Shown one piece after another: positions 1 through 13,400 of a stretch of DNA of 64,000 nucleotides. How positions within the stretch are numbered: position 1 is the first letter of the stretch; every line of letters starts with the position of its first letter. Under the pieces are notes generated by a model. The model had not been told where the DNA came from, searched no databases, and worked only from the letters and a program-made list of their open reading frames with translations. The stretch spans positions 186,001-250,000 of the forward strand of contig JAGKQI010000061.1 of assembly GCA_018806915.1 (NCBI GenBank), read 5' to 3'. Position numbers and translations under genes: made by a program. Source of the DNA: Phytophthora colocasiae (taxonomy: Eukaryota; Oomycota; Peronosporomycetes; Peronosporales; Peronosporaceae).

Positions 1-39
1 ATTTACCTCTCATTCATGTCAATATTCTGCAACACGCAC

Positions 40-804
40 CTTCGGACTGCCCTCTGTCAGCGCCGGTTCCACTGTGAAGGCCATTCCTGGCAGCATTTTG
101 CCCGGTTCGCCGTTGCGGTGGTGCAGGATGAACGGCAGGCAGTGGAACTCCTTGCCGATGCCGTGGCCAGTGTATTCCCGCACGACACCCAGCTCCTCCT
201 TGTCCGCGAGCTTCTGCACAAAGTCTCCGATAGTCGCAAAGCGGTTGAGCGGCTTGCAACAGGCCTCAATGGATCCCATGAGCGCCTGGTTGGTGATCTC
301 TACCAGGTGCTTTCCACCTTCGTCCACCTCCCCCACCAGGAACGTCTGCGAGGTGTCGCCGTGAAATCCGTCCAAGAAGACCGAGATGTCGATATTGACG
401 ATGTCTCCGTCCTCCAACGACCGGCTGTCTGGGATGCCGTGCACCACGATCTCGTTCACGGACGAACATAAAGCCTTGGGGAAGCCGCCGTAGTTTAGAG
501 GCGATGGGTACGCGCCACGCCGCACGATCTCCTCATGCACGAGGCGGTCGATGTCTTCTGTCGTAGCTCCTGGCTGGCACAGCGGCTTGGCGAACTCGCG
601 AATGTCTCCAGCCAACGCGCAGGCGGCGCGCAGCCTCTGCTGTTGCTCGGCGTCCAGGATGGGGATGAAGGGCTTCAGGTCCGACATGCCACCATCCGCC
701 GCGTACGGGGGACGCACGATGTCCGCAGGCACAGCGCGTGACGGCGTTTGGTGGCCGGCGACGACGCGCGGGCGGCTGGCGAAGCGGCCGAAGAAGCGGC
801 GCAT
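40..804 (-). CDS. Methionine aminopeptidase type I, mitochondrial-type (5' exon, partial)
   Basis: Removes the initiator methionine from new proteins; metal-dependent. From the ATG at 804 the exon gives 255 residues. The first ~38 (MRRFFGRFASRPRVV...) are rich in Arg and lack acids, like a mitochondrial presequence, so I chose this Met over the upstream in-frame ATG at 933. Metal ligands of the M24 fold are visible: D139 in VNIDI, D150 in HGDTSQTF, H214 in TGHGIGKEFH and E246 in FTVEPAL, plus substrate-binding H122 in VVHGIP. The fifth ligand (Glu near the C-terminus) is absent because the exon ends at a good donor, AAG|GTGCGT (39-38); reading on meets a stop at 21-19. The last exon lies left of the window. 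No N-terminal zinc-finger region is seen, which fits the 1D class rather than the cytosolic class. Confidence 0.88.
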
Positions 805-976
805 GACACAAAGCAGCTTTATGGGCAAGTGAACGTGTGATGTTGGATAATGAATGACACGTGGGACGAGAAAGGGGCGGGGATGTTGCAGCACCGGAAG
901 AGGGGCGGAAGGAGGAAGGTGTATATTGTGCATTTAGCTAGAGCTCCACTGCTCGACCTTAAGGCAAGCTGCTCGT

Positions 977-1294
977 CTACATTTTAGTGAGCTGACGGCT
1001 ACGCGCCAGCAGACGCGCGAGAATGGGCGACGCGGCGATGGTGAGCGCTCCTCTGGCTGGGCCTGTGGCTACCGTGGACAGATACGCGAGCGCCAGCGTG
1101 CCGGCGTCCGGGTCGATGCTGGACAGGTCCACGAACGGGACGCGCTTGGCAACAGCCTGCAGATCGACGCCCTGGTTAATGGCAGCGTAGGATCCTGCCA
1201 GTGTCGACGCGAAAACGGTCGAGTGGAAGAGGAAGGCGGTGCGGCCGTAGCGCTGCAGTACCTGCTTGACACGCGCGGCCATGGATGCACTCAT
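977..1294 (-). CDS. DUF1279 / FAM210-type small protein
   Basis: 105 residues. The segment RYGRTAFLFHSTVFASTLAGSYAAINQG followed by VDL matches the DUF1279 pattern (Tyr-Gly near the start, a hydrophobic membrane-like stretch, then Gly-Val-Asp). Family members such as FAM210A/B are mitochondrial membrane proteins; the molecular job in oomycetes is not known to me. The start is the ATG at 1294 (MSASMAARV); a second Met follows at 1282. The frame is open upstream but has no further ATG. It lies 172 bp from the aminopeptidase (same strand) and is divergent from HYDIN with 173 bp between start codons, so the two probably share a promoter region. An upstream non-coding or short coding exon cannot be excluded. 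Confidence 0.72.
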   Translation of the reverse strand: MSASMAARVKQVLQRYGRTAFLFHSTVFASTLAGSYAAINQGVDLQAVAKRVPFVDLSSIDPDAGTLALAYLSTVATGPARGALTIAASPILARLLARSRQLTKM

Positions 1295-1467
1295 AAAAGA
1301 AGACGCTGGGAGGAGAACGAGCAAGAAAAGATGGCTTCTGGTAGGAACGTCTCCTGCTTGAATCTGTTAGCCGCGTCACCAACAGCCATCTAGAGTCGGC
1401 AAAATGTTATAGGTCAACCTTGACTCAATCTATATAGACCGCACTTCTTCAAGGACACCTTGAAGCG

Positions 1468-4400
1468 ATGCCGAAGCCGAGCGAGATCCTGACGGCCTTC
1501 TCGACCGCCAAGGCCCACGCGGCCAAACATGCCACGAGTCGGATCGTGGAGCTCGTGAACGCCGAAGACCACACCGTGCGCGTGTCGAGCACCGTCCCTT
1601 TGCACCAGCCGCTGTTCCAGCCCACGCCGACCGAGGTCTGGATCGACGAGTACGCGCCCTTTGAACCAATGACCATTAAGCTTCGCTTCCGCAACTGTGA
1701 CACCGTCGTGCGCCGTCTCAAGATCGAACCTCCGCGGTCCCCGGTCTTTCGCGTTCGGCCATGGGACGCTGGAAAGACGGATCGCGTCGACGGCAAAGTG
1801 GCTGCAGGGATGGAGGTCGTCTTTGCGCTCGAGTTCTTCCCGCAGGAAGTCACAGACTACTCGCTAGACCTCGTCTGCTGCACGGAGCGCGAGCGTTTCC
1901 TGCTGCCTGTTCGAGTTCGCGGGCGGTTCGCAGCTCTGGACCTGCCGGATGAGATCGAGTTCGGCACGTGCCCCGTCAAAATGGCTACAACTCGCGTCCT
2001 GACGGTGCGAAACGTAGGCACGCGCGGCTCCTCCTTCGCCTTCCAGACGAGCGAGAACTTCCAAGTCACCCCTCCTAGTGTAACACTGGCGCAGGGGGCA
2101 GCTGTGCAGATCGAGTTGAGTCTAATACCGCCTGATCTGGAGTCTGGGGAGGGACAACTCGAGGTGAAGGACGACAGCGGACAAACGGCAGTCGTGCAGT
2201 TGATGGGACGCGTTGTCAACGTCGACGTATTCCTGAGTCAACCGCTGGCAGAGCCCAGCGCCACGTATCTGTCCCTGTCTTCCCGTACAACCATCAAGAT
2301 CTGCAACGAGTCCGAGTTCACGCTCGACTTCTCATGGAAATCCTTCGCAGACGTGGACCTAGAGGAAGCCGAGCGTTCTGCTTTACTGGAGGAGCTAGCT
2401 CGACTGGAGGCCGCAGAGAATGAGCAGTTGCACGTGCAGGACCAAGAAGAGGAAGATGTTGACGTGGAGCTCACCCAGTCGCCGTTTGATATGCGAAAGA
2501 CTCTGGGCACAAAGTACCGGCACTTGCGGAAGGCAGCACTCGATGACTCCATGCAGTTCGTGGACACGTGTTTCTCATTAACGCCGTTGAGTGGACGCGT
2601 CTGGGCCCATTCCGAGGTGGACGTTGTCGTGTGTTTCACCCCCGAGATCGCGCGTCTGTACTCTTGCTGTGCATTTTTAGAGGTGGCAGGGCAGGCAGCT
2701 CGACTTCCACTGCAGCTCCGCGGACAGGGAATTGGCCCCAAGGCCAAAGTCGTGTATAATGAGCTGCTCGACTTCGGCGATGTGTTCATTAATGACGAGC
2801 GTACACGAGACTTCACGATCCAAAACAAGGGAGAGATCCCAGCTGAATTCGAACTGATCCCGCTTGCGATGCCCTCTGGAACTTCCTTGATGGTGCAGCC
2901 CAGCCAAGGAACGTTGGCAGTAAACGCGATGCTTAAGATTGAAGTGACGTTTTGTTCACAAGAATTAGGGGAAGCTTTTCACCACATCCGCTTCAGCATG
3001 CAAGGGTCAGATGAACAACTCACAGTTCGCTTCAAAGCCCACGTCATCCCTCCAGTATTCCACTTCGACGTGGACCTAGTGGACTTTGGAGCCGTGTCTT
3101 ACTCTTTTCCGCAAACGCGAACTGTCAAGCTTATCAACTCGTCAAAAATTGCTATGAACTACTCTCTGCGTGTTCCGGAAGAGGCCAGCTACAAGCAAAA
3201 GGAACTGGAATTGGACCCATCCGATGGGAAATTGGACGCGTACGGAGAGCAGCAGATATCCATTCGCTTTACGCCCTACAACGCCAAGGTGTATCAGTAT
3301 CAACTTGTGGTTGGGGTCACTGGGGTAGGTGCTGACTTACTCAGTATTCCTGTACGGGCCCAATGCTTCGTTCCTGAGCTAGTAATTCTCCAACAAGAGC
3401 TGGATTTCGGTCGTTGCTTTCTCCGCTACCCACACAAGCAACTGCTTGTGATAGAGAACAAATCTACGCACTTATTCGGACGCTTCGAGGTCAGTGAGCA
3501 GGATGATCACTCGCGCGCCATCGCCACATACAGCACAGGTGAACTATCGAGCAGTGTCGGCCCAGGAGAACGCGTGTCAGTTGAAATCTCCTTGTCCTGC
3601 GAGAAATTGGGCAGCATCCGCCTCCCAATGGTGATCACCGTCCCAGGAAGCACTGATCTCCCGCTCTCTGTGACCTTAAGCGCTACAGGCTCTGGCCCAA
3701 AGGTGGAGTTGGACCAACCCGAGATCAACTGGGGGAACTGCACATGCCTTGTGGACCACGAACGGATTCTTCGCATGACCAACGCATCGTTGATTCCGGC
3801 GGTGTACAAGACCTTCATCCGTAACGCGCGTTCTAAGTTCCAGATTGACCAGAAAGAGGGCGTTTTGAAGGCTGGTGAAACGCTGAACTTCGTACTCGTG
3901 GCCAATCTGGATGATACTGTGGTGTTTAAGGACCAACTGCACATTTTGATTACAGAAGGAGATAATCTCGTCGTGCCATTGTCCATTCGAGGCACCGGAA
4001 CGACAATGTGGTCACCTAGTGAGCTTCGAGTGATCGATTTCAAACATCAAATGACCAGCAAGGAGTGCGAATGGAGCTGCACGCTGGAGAACAAAGGGAA
4101 ACGTGTGCAGGTGCTTACGTGGGTGAACAAAACAGTCGCTGTGGCTAACAGTAAAATCAACTCGACAGATCAAGGTGGTTCTTCCAAGAAGGTGTCGAAA
4201 GCTGGGCAGGACGGTCGTTCTGCAGTTAAGAGCAGCAGATCAGGTGGAAATAACCGCACTGGAAGTGGAGGTACATCTGTAGGTCGAGACGAAATTGTTC
4301 CTGTCTTCTCGGTTTTTCCAGGAACAATTGAACTGAAGCCTCGCACTGCTTGCGTCTTTGTATTCAAAGGGCTTTCCTCCACTGCTGGTCTTCTCCAAGA

Positions 4401-7400
4401 GGAACTGGTTTGCGAGACGCGTGTGGGGAAAGAAAAAGTCAGTAAGGTGGCCTTCGTGACCGCTATCCGCGCCAATTTCGTGGACCCAAAACTCACCCCA
4501 ACCTCCTCGTTGCTATCGTTTGAGTACATTCATCATCCAGGGAATCAGATCACTACGCAGACACAACCGCTGAGTCTCACGAACGCCTGTGAGCTCCCGC
4601 TTTCCTTCACACTTCGCACACAGACCCCGTTTGCGCTCGACTGCTGGGAGGCAGTCTTGCAACCTGGAGAAAAGGTGGATCTGAATGTCGAGTTTTATCC
4701 TGGATTCAAGGACGACTACACCTGCCGCGTGATAAACGGCAAAGTGCTGGTCTCCTACACTGGTCACCCGCAGAAGGACAGCGTGGATCTTCTAGGTGAC
4801 ATCAGCTTCCCCAACCTTTCGTTCGAGATGACCAAGATCGACTTTGGCTGTACATTGAACGACACACAGAAGTCGATTAGTATGAACGTTACCAATGTTT
4901 CGAAAGTGGATACCAGTTTCCGGTGGATTTTCATTGAGGACGAGAAGGAAGCGCTGTCCACTGCGACTACCAAGAAGCCCTACATCCCGATTAACCAAGT
5001 GTTTGACATCCTGCCGATTCGTGGGCTACTGAAGCCCAATGAAAGCGAGAAAGTCGAGTTTGTCTACTACGGACACCCCAACCGCAAGTTTAAAAGCACC
5101 GTCGCCTGCGAGGTTGAGGGTGGGCCTGAGTATGAACTAACATTATCAGGAGAGGCGTCTTCTCTCGTGTACAAACTGGACAAACAGTCTCTGGATTTCG
5201 GCCAAGTGCTGTACAACAAGACAGAAGACCGGGACTTTTCCATCCTGAACGTCGGCAAAGTCCCCTTTTCCTTCAATATCCTCATCGACAGCGTCACTTG
5301 CGGTAGAACGCTGGAGATTACACCTACGAGTGGGAAGATCCCCCCAAACGAGAAGCAACGCATTCTTGTCCGCTTGAGACCTGGCATTCCAGAGTACTTC
5401 GAAGAGACGGTGGTGCTAGAGATCGCGCATTTTCAGCCCATTCCCTTCAGGCTCTTTGGTACTGGAACGTTCGCAGCGGTGTCACTCAATCTCCCGCGAG
5501 AAAACCACCCAGCCAGTATGGTTCGAGGGGAACCTCCCAAGTGGAAGGAGCTCAAGAAGCGTGCAAAGACCAATATTGAACTTGGAATGCTCAGCTCGGC
5601 GGCTGTGGATGCTCGGAACATTTTGAGTGCCGGAAACAACACAGTATTGGGGGTTTCCGACTCGAAATCGACTCTGTCAACGGCAGTTCGAGGAGTTGAG
5701 AAGGCGAGTTCTATAGCTTCTGTACCGATTTCGCCGTCAAGAGCAGTTAACCAACGGATAGGTAGCCCTCTTCGCGGTGCAGCTCCGTCCGTAGATGAGT
5801 TGGATGTTGAAATCGAAGCTTGTCGCTTATTCTTTGCGGATTATCTCCTGGTACAAGAACTGAAGAAGGCGGACGTGAAGGTTCTGAAGAGCTTAGAACC
5901 AAACAGCGACAACCCAGCCGAAGACGCAGAGACTAAGTCTACTCCCCGTGCTATGGTTAAGCCAGCAAGACTTTCAACGTCCACATCAGAAACCAAGACT
6001 CTGAAAAAGCGGCAAATCGAAGCGTTTCCGTTCATTCTGTCCCAGTTCGTCTTAGACTTCGGCAACGTCGTCGTGGGGACACACAAGATCAAGCGCTTTA
6101 GTGTCACAAACATCGGTCACGGTCCTGCATCCTTCCAGTTGGACAAGAACCTGGCAAGCTCCAAGGGTTTCCAGATTGAACCTGAGCGAGTGGTGCGACT
6201 GCCCGAGAAACAATCTGTGGAGTTTACCGTAACCTTCCACGCTCGGAAGAACATTGAGATGGGGCTCCACGTAGCTCAACTGCCGATTGTGATTAAGAAC
6301 GGACCTCCGTGCATTGCGATGGCTCGCGCTCTCGTTACGGTTCCAGACATCTCAATCTCCTTAGAGAGTCTTGACTTTGGCAAGATGGCAGTCAGCACCT
6401 GCCACACGATGTTCACTCAATTGCAGAACGTATCAGCTGTGCCTGCAGAATGGGCGTTCAAGAAGCCCATGGGCTCAACGAAAGACGTGGGGAACTTCCG
6501 CTTCACCCCTCAGAGTGGATTGCTAGCACCAGGGGCCAAAGCGAACATTCAGATCGAGTTTATCCCAGACGATGGACGCCAGTTCATGCTTAAACTTCCG
6601 ATCAAAATCAACTCTAACCCCAAGACGCGATCGATTGTATGTCGGGGGGAAGGAGCCGAGTTACGTGTGTCTTTCTCTCCTCCTCTTGTGGAGTTGGGGC
6701 CAGTGCTGCCTTGCGCCCAACCAGATGAACAGCTTGTGGAGATTCGCAACGATTCAGACTACCCGGTGGAAGTTTTCTCTTTGGACTTTGACTCCACTTA
6801 TCAGCAGGATGAAGCTTTGCTCCGGTCTCTAAGTGTCTTTGCCTCTGAAGACACTCTTCAACTACCAGTACGAGTACCTGGACAGACTGTAGCGGAGTAT
6901 CTGGAGGAAAATGGTTTGATCTCAACGGATGTGACCCAGGTACCCGAAGGTTCTGGCGATGCTGATGCTGAGTCTCCCCCACAAGAGAACGAGGGTGTCG
7001 ATTCGCAAGAACTAACAGATGCAGCTGTGGAGCTCCCTATCGCGAAATTTGATGTTGCTCCAAGAAAGGGAATCGACTACGTCGTGATGGGACCTCCTAG
7101 GTGTGGGAAGTCCACACAGGCTCATCTTCTTGCAGAGAAAGAATCACTGGCTGTTTGGACGATTGACGGCGCAATTAAAACTCTTTGTGGTGCAAAGGGT
7201 CCACTTGCCACTGTAACGCGTAAAGCTCTTGGGATAAACTCATGCGAACTTGACAAGATTTCTACTCCTGATGGTGGAGACAATGGAGCCACCGAAGCAC
7301 AAATCCCTCCGCAAGAAACTCCAGAAACAGATATGCACGAAGAACTTCAGCGAGAGGAGACAACTCCCGAACGAAAAGCTTCTCTGTTAGAGCAGATTCT

Positions 7401-10400
7401 GTTATGGAGACTGGCCCAGTCTGACCTGAAAAATGGAGGTGTCTTGGATGGGTTCGAGAACTCGTTTTTAAGTTTGGAAGAAACACTGAAAAGTTGCTTG
7501 AAGGTATTCATGACAGCGCGGATAATTGTCCTGAACTTTGACGAAGACAGTTACGAGGCGATGACTACTCAACTCGTGAAGCAAGAGGAAAAACTAGGAC
7601 AGAATTCTTCTGTTTCGTCGATTCCTTCGCGTAGCCGCTTAACTCCGAATATCTCCGGGAATATTGGGACTAACGAGAAAACTGGAACTGCTGAAGCAAC
7701 AGATTTCAATCAATTAGATGAAGAAGGTGGAGATAAACTGCAGGAGGAGGAGAGTAAAAGTCTCGCCGATTCTTCCTCACATCAGTCGTTAAAATCCAAC
7801 GTCAGAGGCAGTGAAAGTGATCTAGTAAATGCAGCGCCCAACGTTTTACCCGAGGAAGACATTGCTGCCCAAGAGAAGGTCGTGGAGTTGGCTCGATCAT
7901 TATCTGCTGAAGTATGTAAAGCTATGACGTATGTGGAGTACGTGCAGACACTAGAAGCTACGAAGCGGCAACTGACTCTGTTCATCGTTGGAGATGCAGT
8001 GGAGACTGAGAATTCTGATATTACAAGTAGCAGAGAAAACCGTGTTGAAACTTTATCGGCGCTGATTAAAGAGCGCTCCTCACCTGACAACTTTATTCTA
8101 GACATCCCTATCGTAGACGCTGGACCACCGCTTCTTCTCCACGGAATCATTTATTCTACTATTGAGAAGTTTGTTCGAGAACTGGAATCCAGCCACTTAC
8201 GTGCTCCTCCTGCTACCAAATTCCAGCTCGTCCGAAGGCCCCCAGAAAGGTTTCCTCGTAGAAAAGTCGCTCGCTTCTCCTTGAGGTCACCACCATTGCT
8301 ATCAACCAGTGCGTCTGAAGCTAGCAGTGAGAAGAGTCTGCACCCTAGCGGGTCTCGCTCTCAAGTGCCAAGCAAGCATTCATCTCGTCCACCAACAGCG
8401 GGAAAAGACCGAATACATTCTGAATCCGAATCTGAAGCTCAGGAGGCTTCTGAAGTGCCAAGCACTGGGCTGGAAGCTACCGAACCAAAGGGTACTACTC
8501 CTGTCTGTCGCTGGGTTATCGCCCCTCACTCGCGTGTGAATATGCTGGTTCAGTTCTCTTCAGCTGATGTTGGAAACTTTGACTGTAGTTTGGGCTTCGA
8601 GATCGTAGGCGTTCGACGCGAGTTTACGCTCTTTGGGCGTGGAATTTGTGGGGTCCCTACCATCAACAGCGACCCGAGGAATGTGTTCATGCATCGAGTC
8701 AAGAGTCGACCGGAAGGGGGTTTCGTGCAAAAGAAATTCGTCATTTCGAGGAACCAATTCGAGTTTGGGCCTCTAATCATCCCCAATCAACCTGTGAAAG
8801 CTCCGGAGACCGAACGCGAGTTCATCGAGTGGCAGAAATCGAGTCCCAATAACATCGAAGTGTTCCGGATGTCCAACAGCAGCAGATTCCCCATCCAGTT
8901 GCAGTTTGCAATGGAGAAGCAGGAAGATGATACATTTGTGGTATTCCCTACATCTCTCGAGTTGAAAGAGGGCGATACGAGAGAAGTGAAAGTGTGGGCG
9001 AACCCGAAAGAGAACGGATTGCATGAAAATGCGTTGGTCTGCTGTATTAGCGACAATCCGGAGCCTGTGCAGTTCCAGATCAGCTGTTACGGCTGCACTC
9101 CAGAGTTAAAGCTCTGTGGACCGTGGGAACAGCCTGCAGCTGCGAGTACTTCAGAGCGGGAGGATCATGCTGCTGCTAGTATCGAGGATCATCCAGCCCC
9201 GGTGTCGTCCCGCTCCAACGTCCCAGGAAGCGCCCCAGTTTCATCTCGATCGACTTCCGAGCATCCCTCAGTTCCTGCCCCATTTCATTCCCCAGAGCAC
9301 CCTCTCTTGGACTTCGAACAGCTCTTGCTAAAGCGCCAGGACGAAAAGACCTTTTACATTGAGAACGTGTCACCTGTTGCGGTCTCGTGGCGTTTACAAG
9401 GCCAAAATTTACCAGAAGATTTCCGAGTCTTCCCCTTAGAAGGAACTGTAAAGCCTCTGCAGAAGGTCCCAGTTGTCGTTGTCTTCTCGGCAGGGATGGA
9501 GGCTGTACACGAGTTTCCCCTCCGGATCGAATTCTCGGATGCTGAAAGTGCCTTGCAGCTGAGCGACCGGAATCGGCTGGTGGAACTGACTGTAAGAGGG
9601 GAAGCCTACAAAATCGACGTGAGTTCTTTCGACAATGAAGTGAGTGACAGTCCTACAGGGGTCACAGGTGCTCGCTCTGTTGCTGGTGATGGGAGTTTGG
9701 ACTATGGACTTGTTCGTGTTGGTGAGAGACATTCACGAGCCTTCAACATCAAGAACCGAGGAAAATACAGTATCAAGTACATCGTCTCGATTAGAAGTCC
9801 AGTTACACGTGAGTATTTTACCATTGAACCCAGTGAAATGGTGCTGGAGCCTGGTCAATCCTCGTCCGTGAGTGTCGCCTTCGCCTCCAAGAACGAAGTT
9901 ACTCTGCGCGATTGCAGAGACATCAAGTGCACTATCATCGAGATGCTTTCAGGTGAAGCCTGTCGAGAGTTTTACGTCTACACGAGCGCCAGGTCCGTTT
10001 TCAGCAAGTTCCGATTGCAGCCGAACCGAGGGATCAACTTTGGTCCGCACAAGTTTAGCGATCAGGCCCAAACGAAGCGCATCGAGATCCGCAACGACGG
10101 TGAATTCCAGTTTAAGTTCCGTGTTCAGTCGTCCAGGCCCGAGAGCGCGAGGACGGATGCATTGACGATCGACACGCCGGTGACCCCAAGCACGCTAAGT
10201 CTGGGTCAATTTTCAGTCGCTCCTGACTGCGGAACTGTTGACCCTGGGGTTACCATGGGACTGGACGTGGTTTTTCAGCCGAAGGACTGTGCTGTGTATT
10301 GCGAAACGCTGCGGATCGAGATTTCCGGTCGCAATTGGGATGACGCGGCAGAAACAAACCTGTTGTTGTATGAACTGGTGGGCGAAAGCTGTTACCCTGG

Positions 10401-13400
10401 TATCAACACTACCGATTACGAAAGTATATTCGAGGAGCAGACGGTAGTTCGCTCACTAGGGGTCGAATCAGCTGTGCCAACGCTTCGGAGTGGCTCATTT
10501 CCTGGTAGTATCCAGGCAGTGACGTTTGCAGAGAAGGAAAAGGTCTTTTCTTTCGGCCCTTTGATCGCTGCGGCAAATTGGAAAGGGACAGTAGAGCGCT
10601 TTAAGATCTCCAACCCCATGAAAGTGAGCAGTACAGTCAACTTTTCAGTCTCATCCAGTTCTGGATCGAATCAAGGCGAAGAAGGAGCTCAATCATTCAC
10701 TGTCCAACCAACAGTGTGGGAGATCCCTCCCCTTGAACACCGCTTCGTGAGCGTCTACTTCCGCCCAACGACTATCGCCTTGTTCCACGCCACGTTCCGA
10801 GCCAAAGTGGAGGACAGTCCAGCTGAAAGCAGCGTGGCTGATAAGCTTCTGGAGTTCGACATGAGAGGTGAAGGGACGATGCCTTGTGTCACAGTGATAG
10901 AACCAACAGTTCGAGACTCCACGGGCGCGTTAGTCATGGATTTCGGTCGGGTACGGATGTCCAAAGCCAAGGACATGCGCTTAACACTACGCAACGATGG
11001 AATTCTACCAGCGACAGTGCTGTTTTCCATCCAAAGCAACCCGAATTTCCTCTTTGCGCTGGGGAACGGGTCAGTCGTAGTGCCACCAAAAGCTACCGAG
11101 TCACTGACCTTACAGTTCCGGCCGCAGAAGGCCCACGACGAGCTCACAACCTCTCAGCTGAAGATTACAGTGCAGAATAATCCTTTCGAAGAGACCACAT
11201 TCAAGCTCTCTGGCTCTGGATACAGAGAAGACCTGGTGTTCGAAGACCTGCCTCAAGGTCTAGATGATGACCTCCACTTTGACGATATCCACCTGCCTGG
11301 TGCCAACGAAGACGAAGACGAGTCAACAAGCAAGAATCTCGTCTTTAAAGACACAAAAGTATTTTCTCTATGCAACCAGTCAGCCGATGTGGTGCGGTTC
11401 GAGTGGCCTAAAGGAGAACCTTTTCACTTCTCGCCTGGTGTTGGACATCTGAGACCGAAAGCTCACAAACTCATCCGAGCGACGTTTGAACCAGGCTTAA
11501 GTGAAGCAGTCGTCTACCAGGCCCATCGGATCGCTTTGCAATCCCAGCGAATCTCCTACAAGAACAACACAATAAACCAGAGCGACGAGAGCGGTTGGGA
11601 CGAATCTATCCAGACGATTTCTTTCGAACAAGCAGGGGCAGGTGGCGGTTCAAAACAAACCATCGCAGAACCCGAGTACGAAGCAATTGGCGCTTCATCA
11701 CTCATCCCATTGAACTGTTTCGCAGCTGCTGATATCCTGTCGTTCGAGTGCAATACAACAGCCATCACCTTCCGCAAGACCTTCATGCTGCAAGTATGTA
11801 CTCATAAAATCACTCTACACAACAGGAGTAAGATTCGGTTGACGTATTCATGCAGATGGGACCTAGAGCTCCCTAGTCAGTCCGATATGGGCGGATACCC
11901 GTTACTTGCTGGTGAGTTGTACGACAATTGTCCGTTTGAAGTGGCTCCTTCCATTGGAAGCATCCGTGGGGGAGAAAGTCAAGTATTTACCATCAAGTTC
12001 GCGCCGATGGAAGTGGACGAGTACTTTTACACTTTGAACTTTGAAATTCCGGATGCGCATGGAGACAAAATGACTGCGATTAAAGTGGAAGTTCGAGGTG
12101 GATCTCTCCGACCTGCCTGTCATTTTGACGTGGAAAGGAGTGACTACGCACAGTGGAGAGCGCCGAACCTTCTTGGCCCTCACGGAGAATTGGGGCCGTT
12201 GGATCCTTCTGTTAAAGTGATCGAGATGGAGTCTCTGGGTGTTCGTGTTCGGAACACAAGACGCTTCTACGTAGTGAACCCTACCAACGTCTCGTATGAG
12301 TTCTCGTGGATGCCACAAGGAGAGGTTAACCCTTGCTTTCGCTGTGCTACGCCTAAAGGCCTCATGCTTGCTGGTAAACGCTGCGAGATGATTTTTGAGT
12401 TTACTCCACAGCAACTGGAGCTACAGGAAATGTTCTGGTACTTCAAAATCCCGCACTTCCAGGTCAGCCAAATGTTTCTTTTTGTAGGAACGACAACGGA
12501 GCCTCGTGTGGCACTAGATCGTGGAAGTGTGAACTTTAATACGTTGTTAATCGGGACCAAAACCTCTCAAAGTATCGCACTCGTCAACCAGGAGCACATC
12601 CCATTCAACTTTGTGTTTGACAAGACGTCGTTGGATTTCGCTGGTGAATTGCCAGCTCTGATTGTTCATCCTCTGAGTGGAGTCATCCCTCCTAACAGTC
12701 GGACGTCAATCGAGATCGAGTTCATTCCGACGGAGGAAAAGGCCTACAGCTTCAACCTTAACTGCATCATCAAGCGGAAGCCTACACGACTGTCTCTGAA
12801 TGTGAAAGGAGAGGGCTACAGTATCCACGACGCCTTAACGTTGGAATGTGACGACCGGAATGAAAGCCGGACGCTCCATCCTGGGCCTGGGAATGTCTTG
12901 GACTTTGGAGCTTTACGAGTTAATGAGGAAGCTCAACGATCTGTGGTGATCCACAACAGCGGTAAATTCAATTTCGACTTCAGTTGGACACTGACAAAAC
13001 CATCTGCGTCCTTCACGATTGAGCCCATGCAGGGGACGATCAAGAAGAACGACAAAGCCACATGCCGACTACTCTTCGCACCGTCCAAGCAGACTTCTCT
13101 CGATGGGATACAGGCGACCTGTACAGTGGCTGGTTCTCGCACTTACGTCTTGGCTCTGCATGGCAATGCTGTCCCTCCAATGCTGCAGTTTTCCTTCACT
13201 TCCCACGACTTTGGGCCGTGCTTCATCGCAGAAAACGACTCGACTCCGATGGCGGAGACTGCGATTCTCACTGTATTCAATATGGACCCAGAGAGCGGCA
13301 TCGATCTCGACTGTTTGTTCGAGAAGAAGCCTCATCTTCGTGTGGATTGCTCTCCAATTGTACTGGGACCTCGAGAGACAGTGAGTATCGCTATTACGTT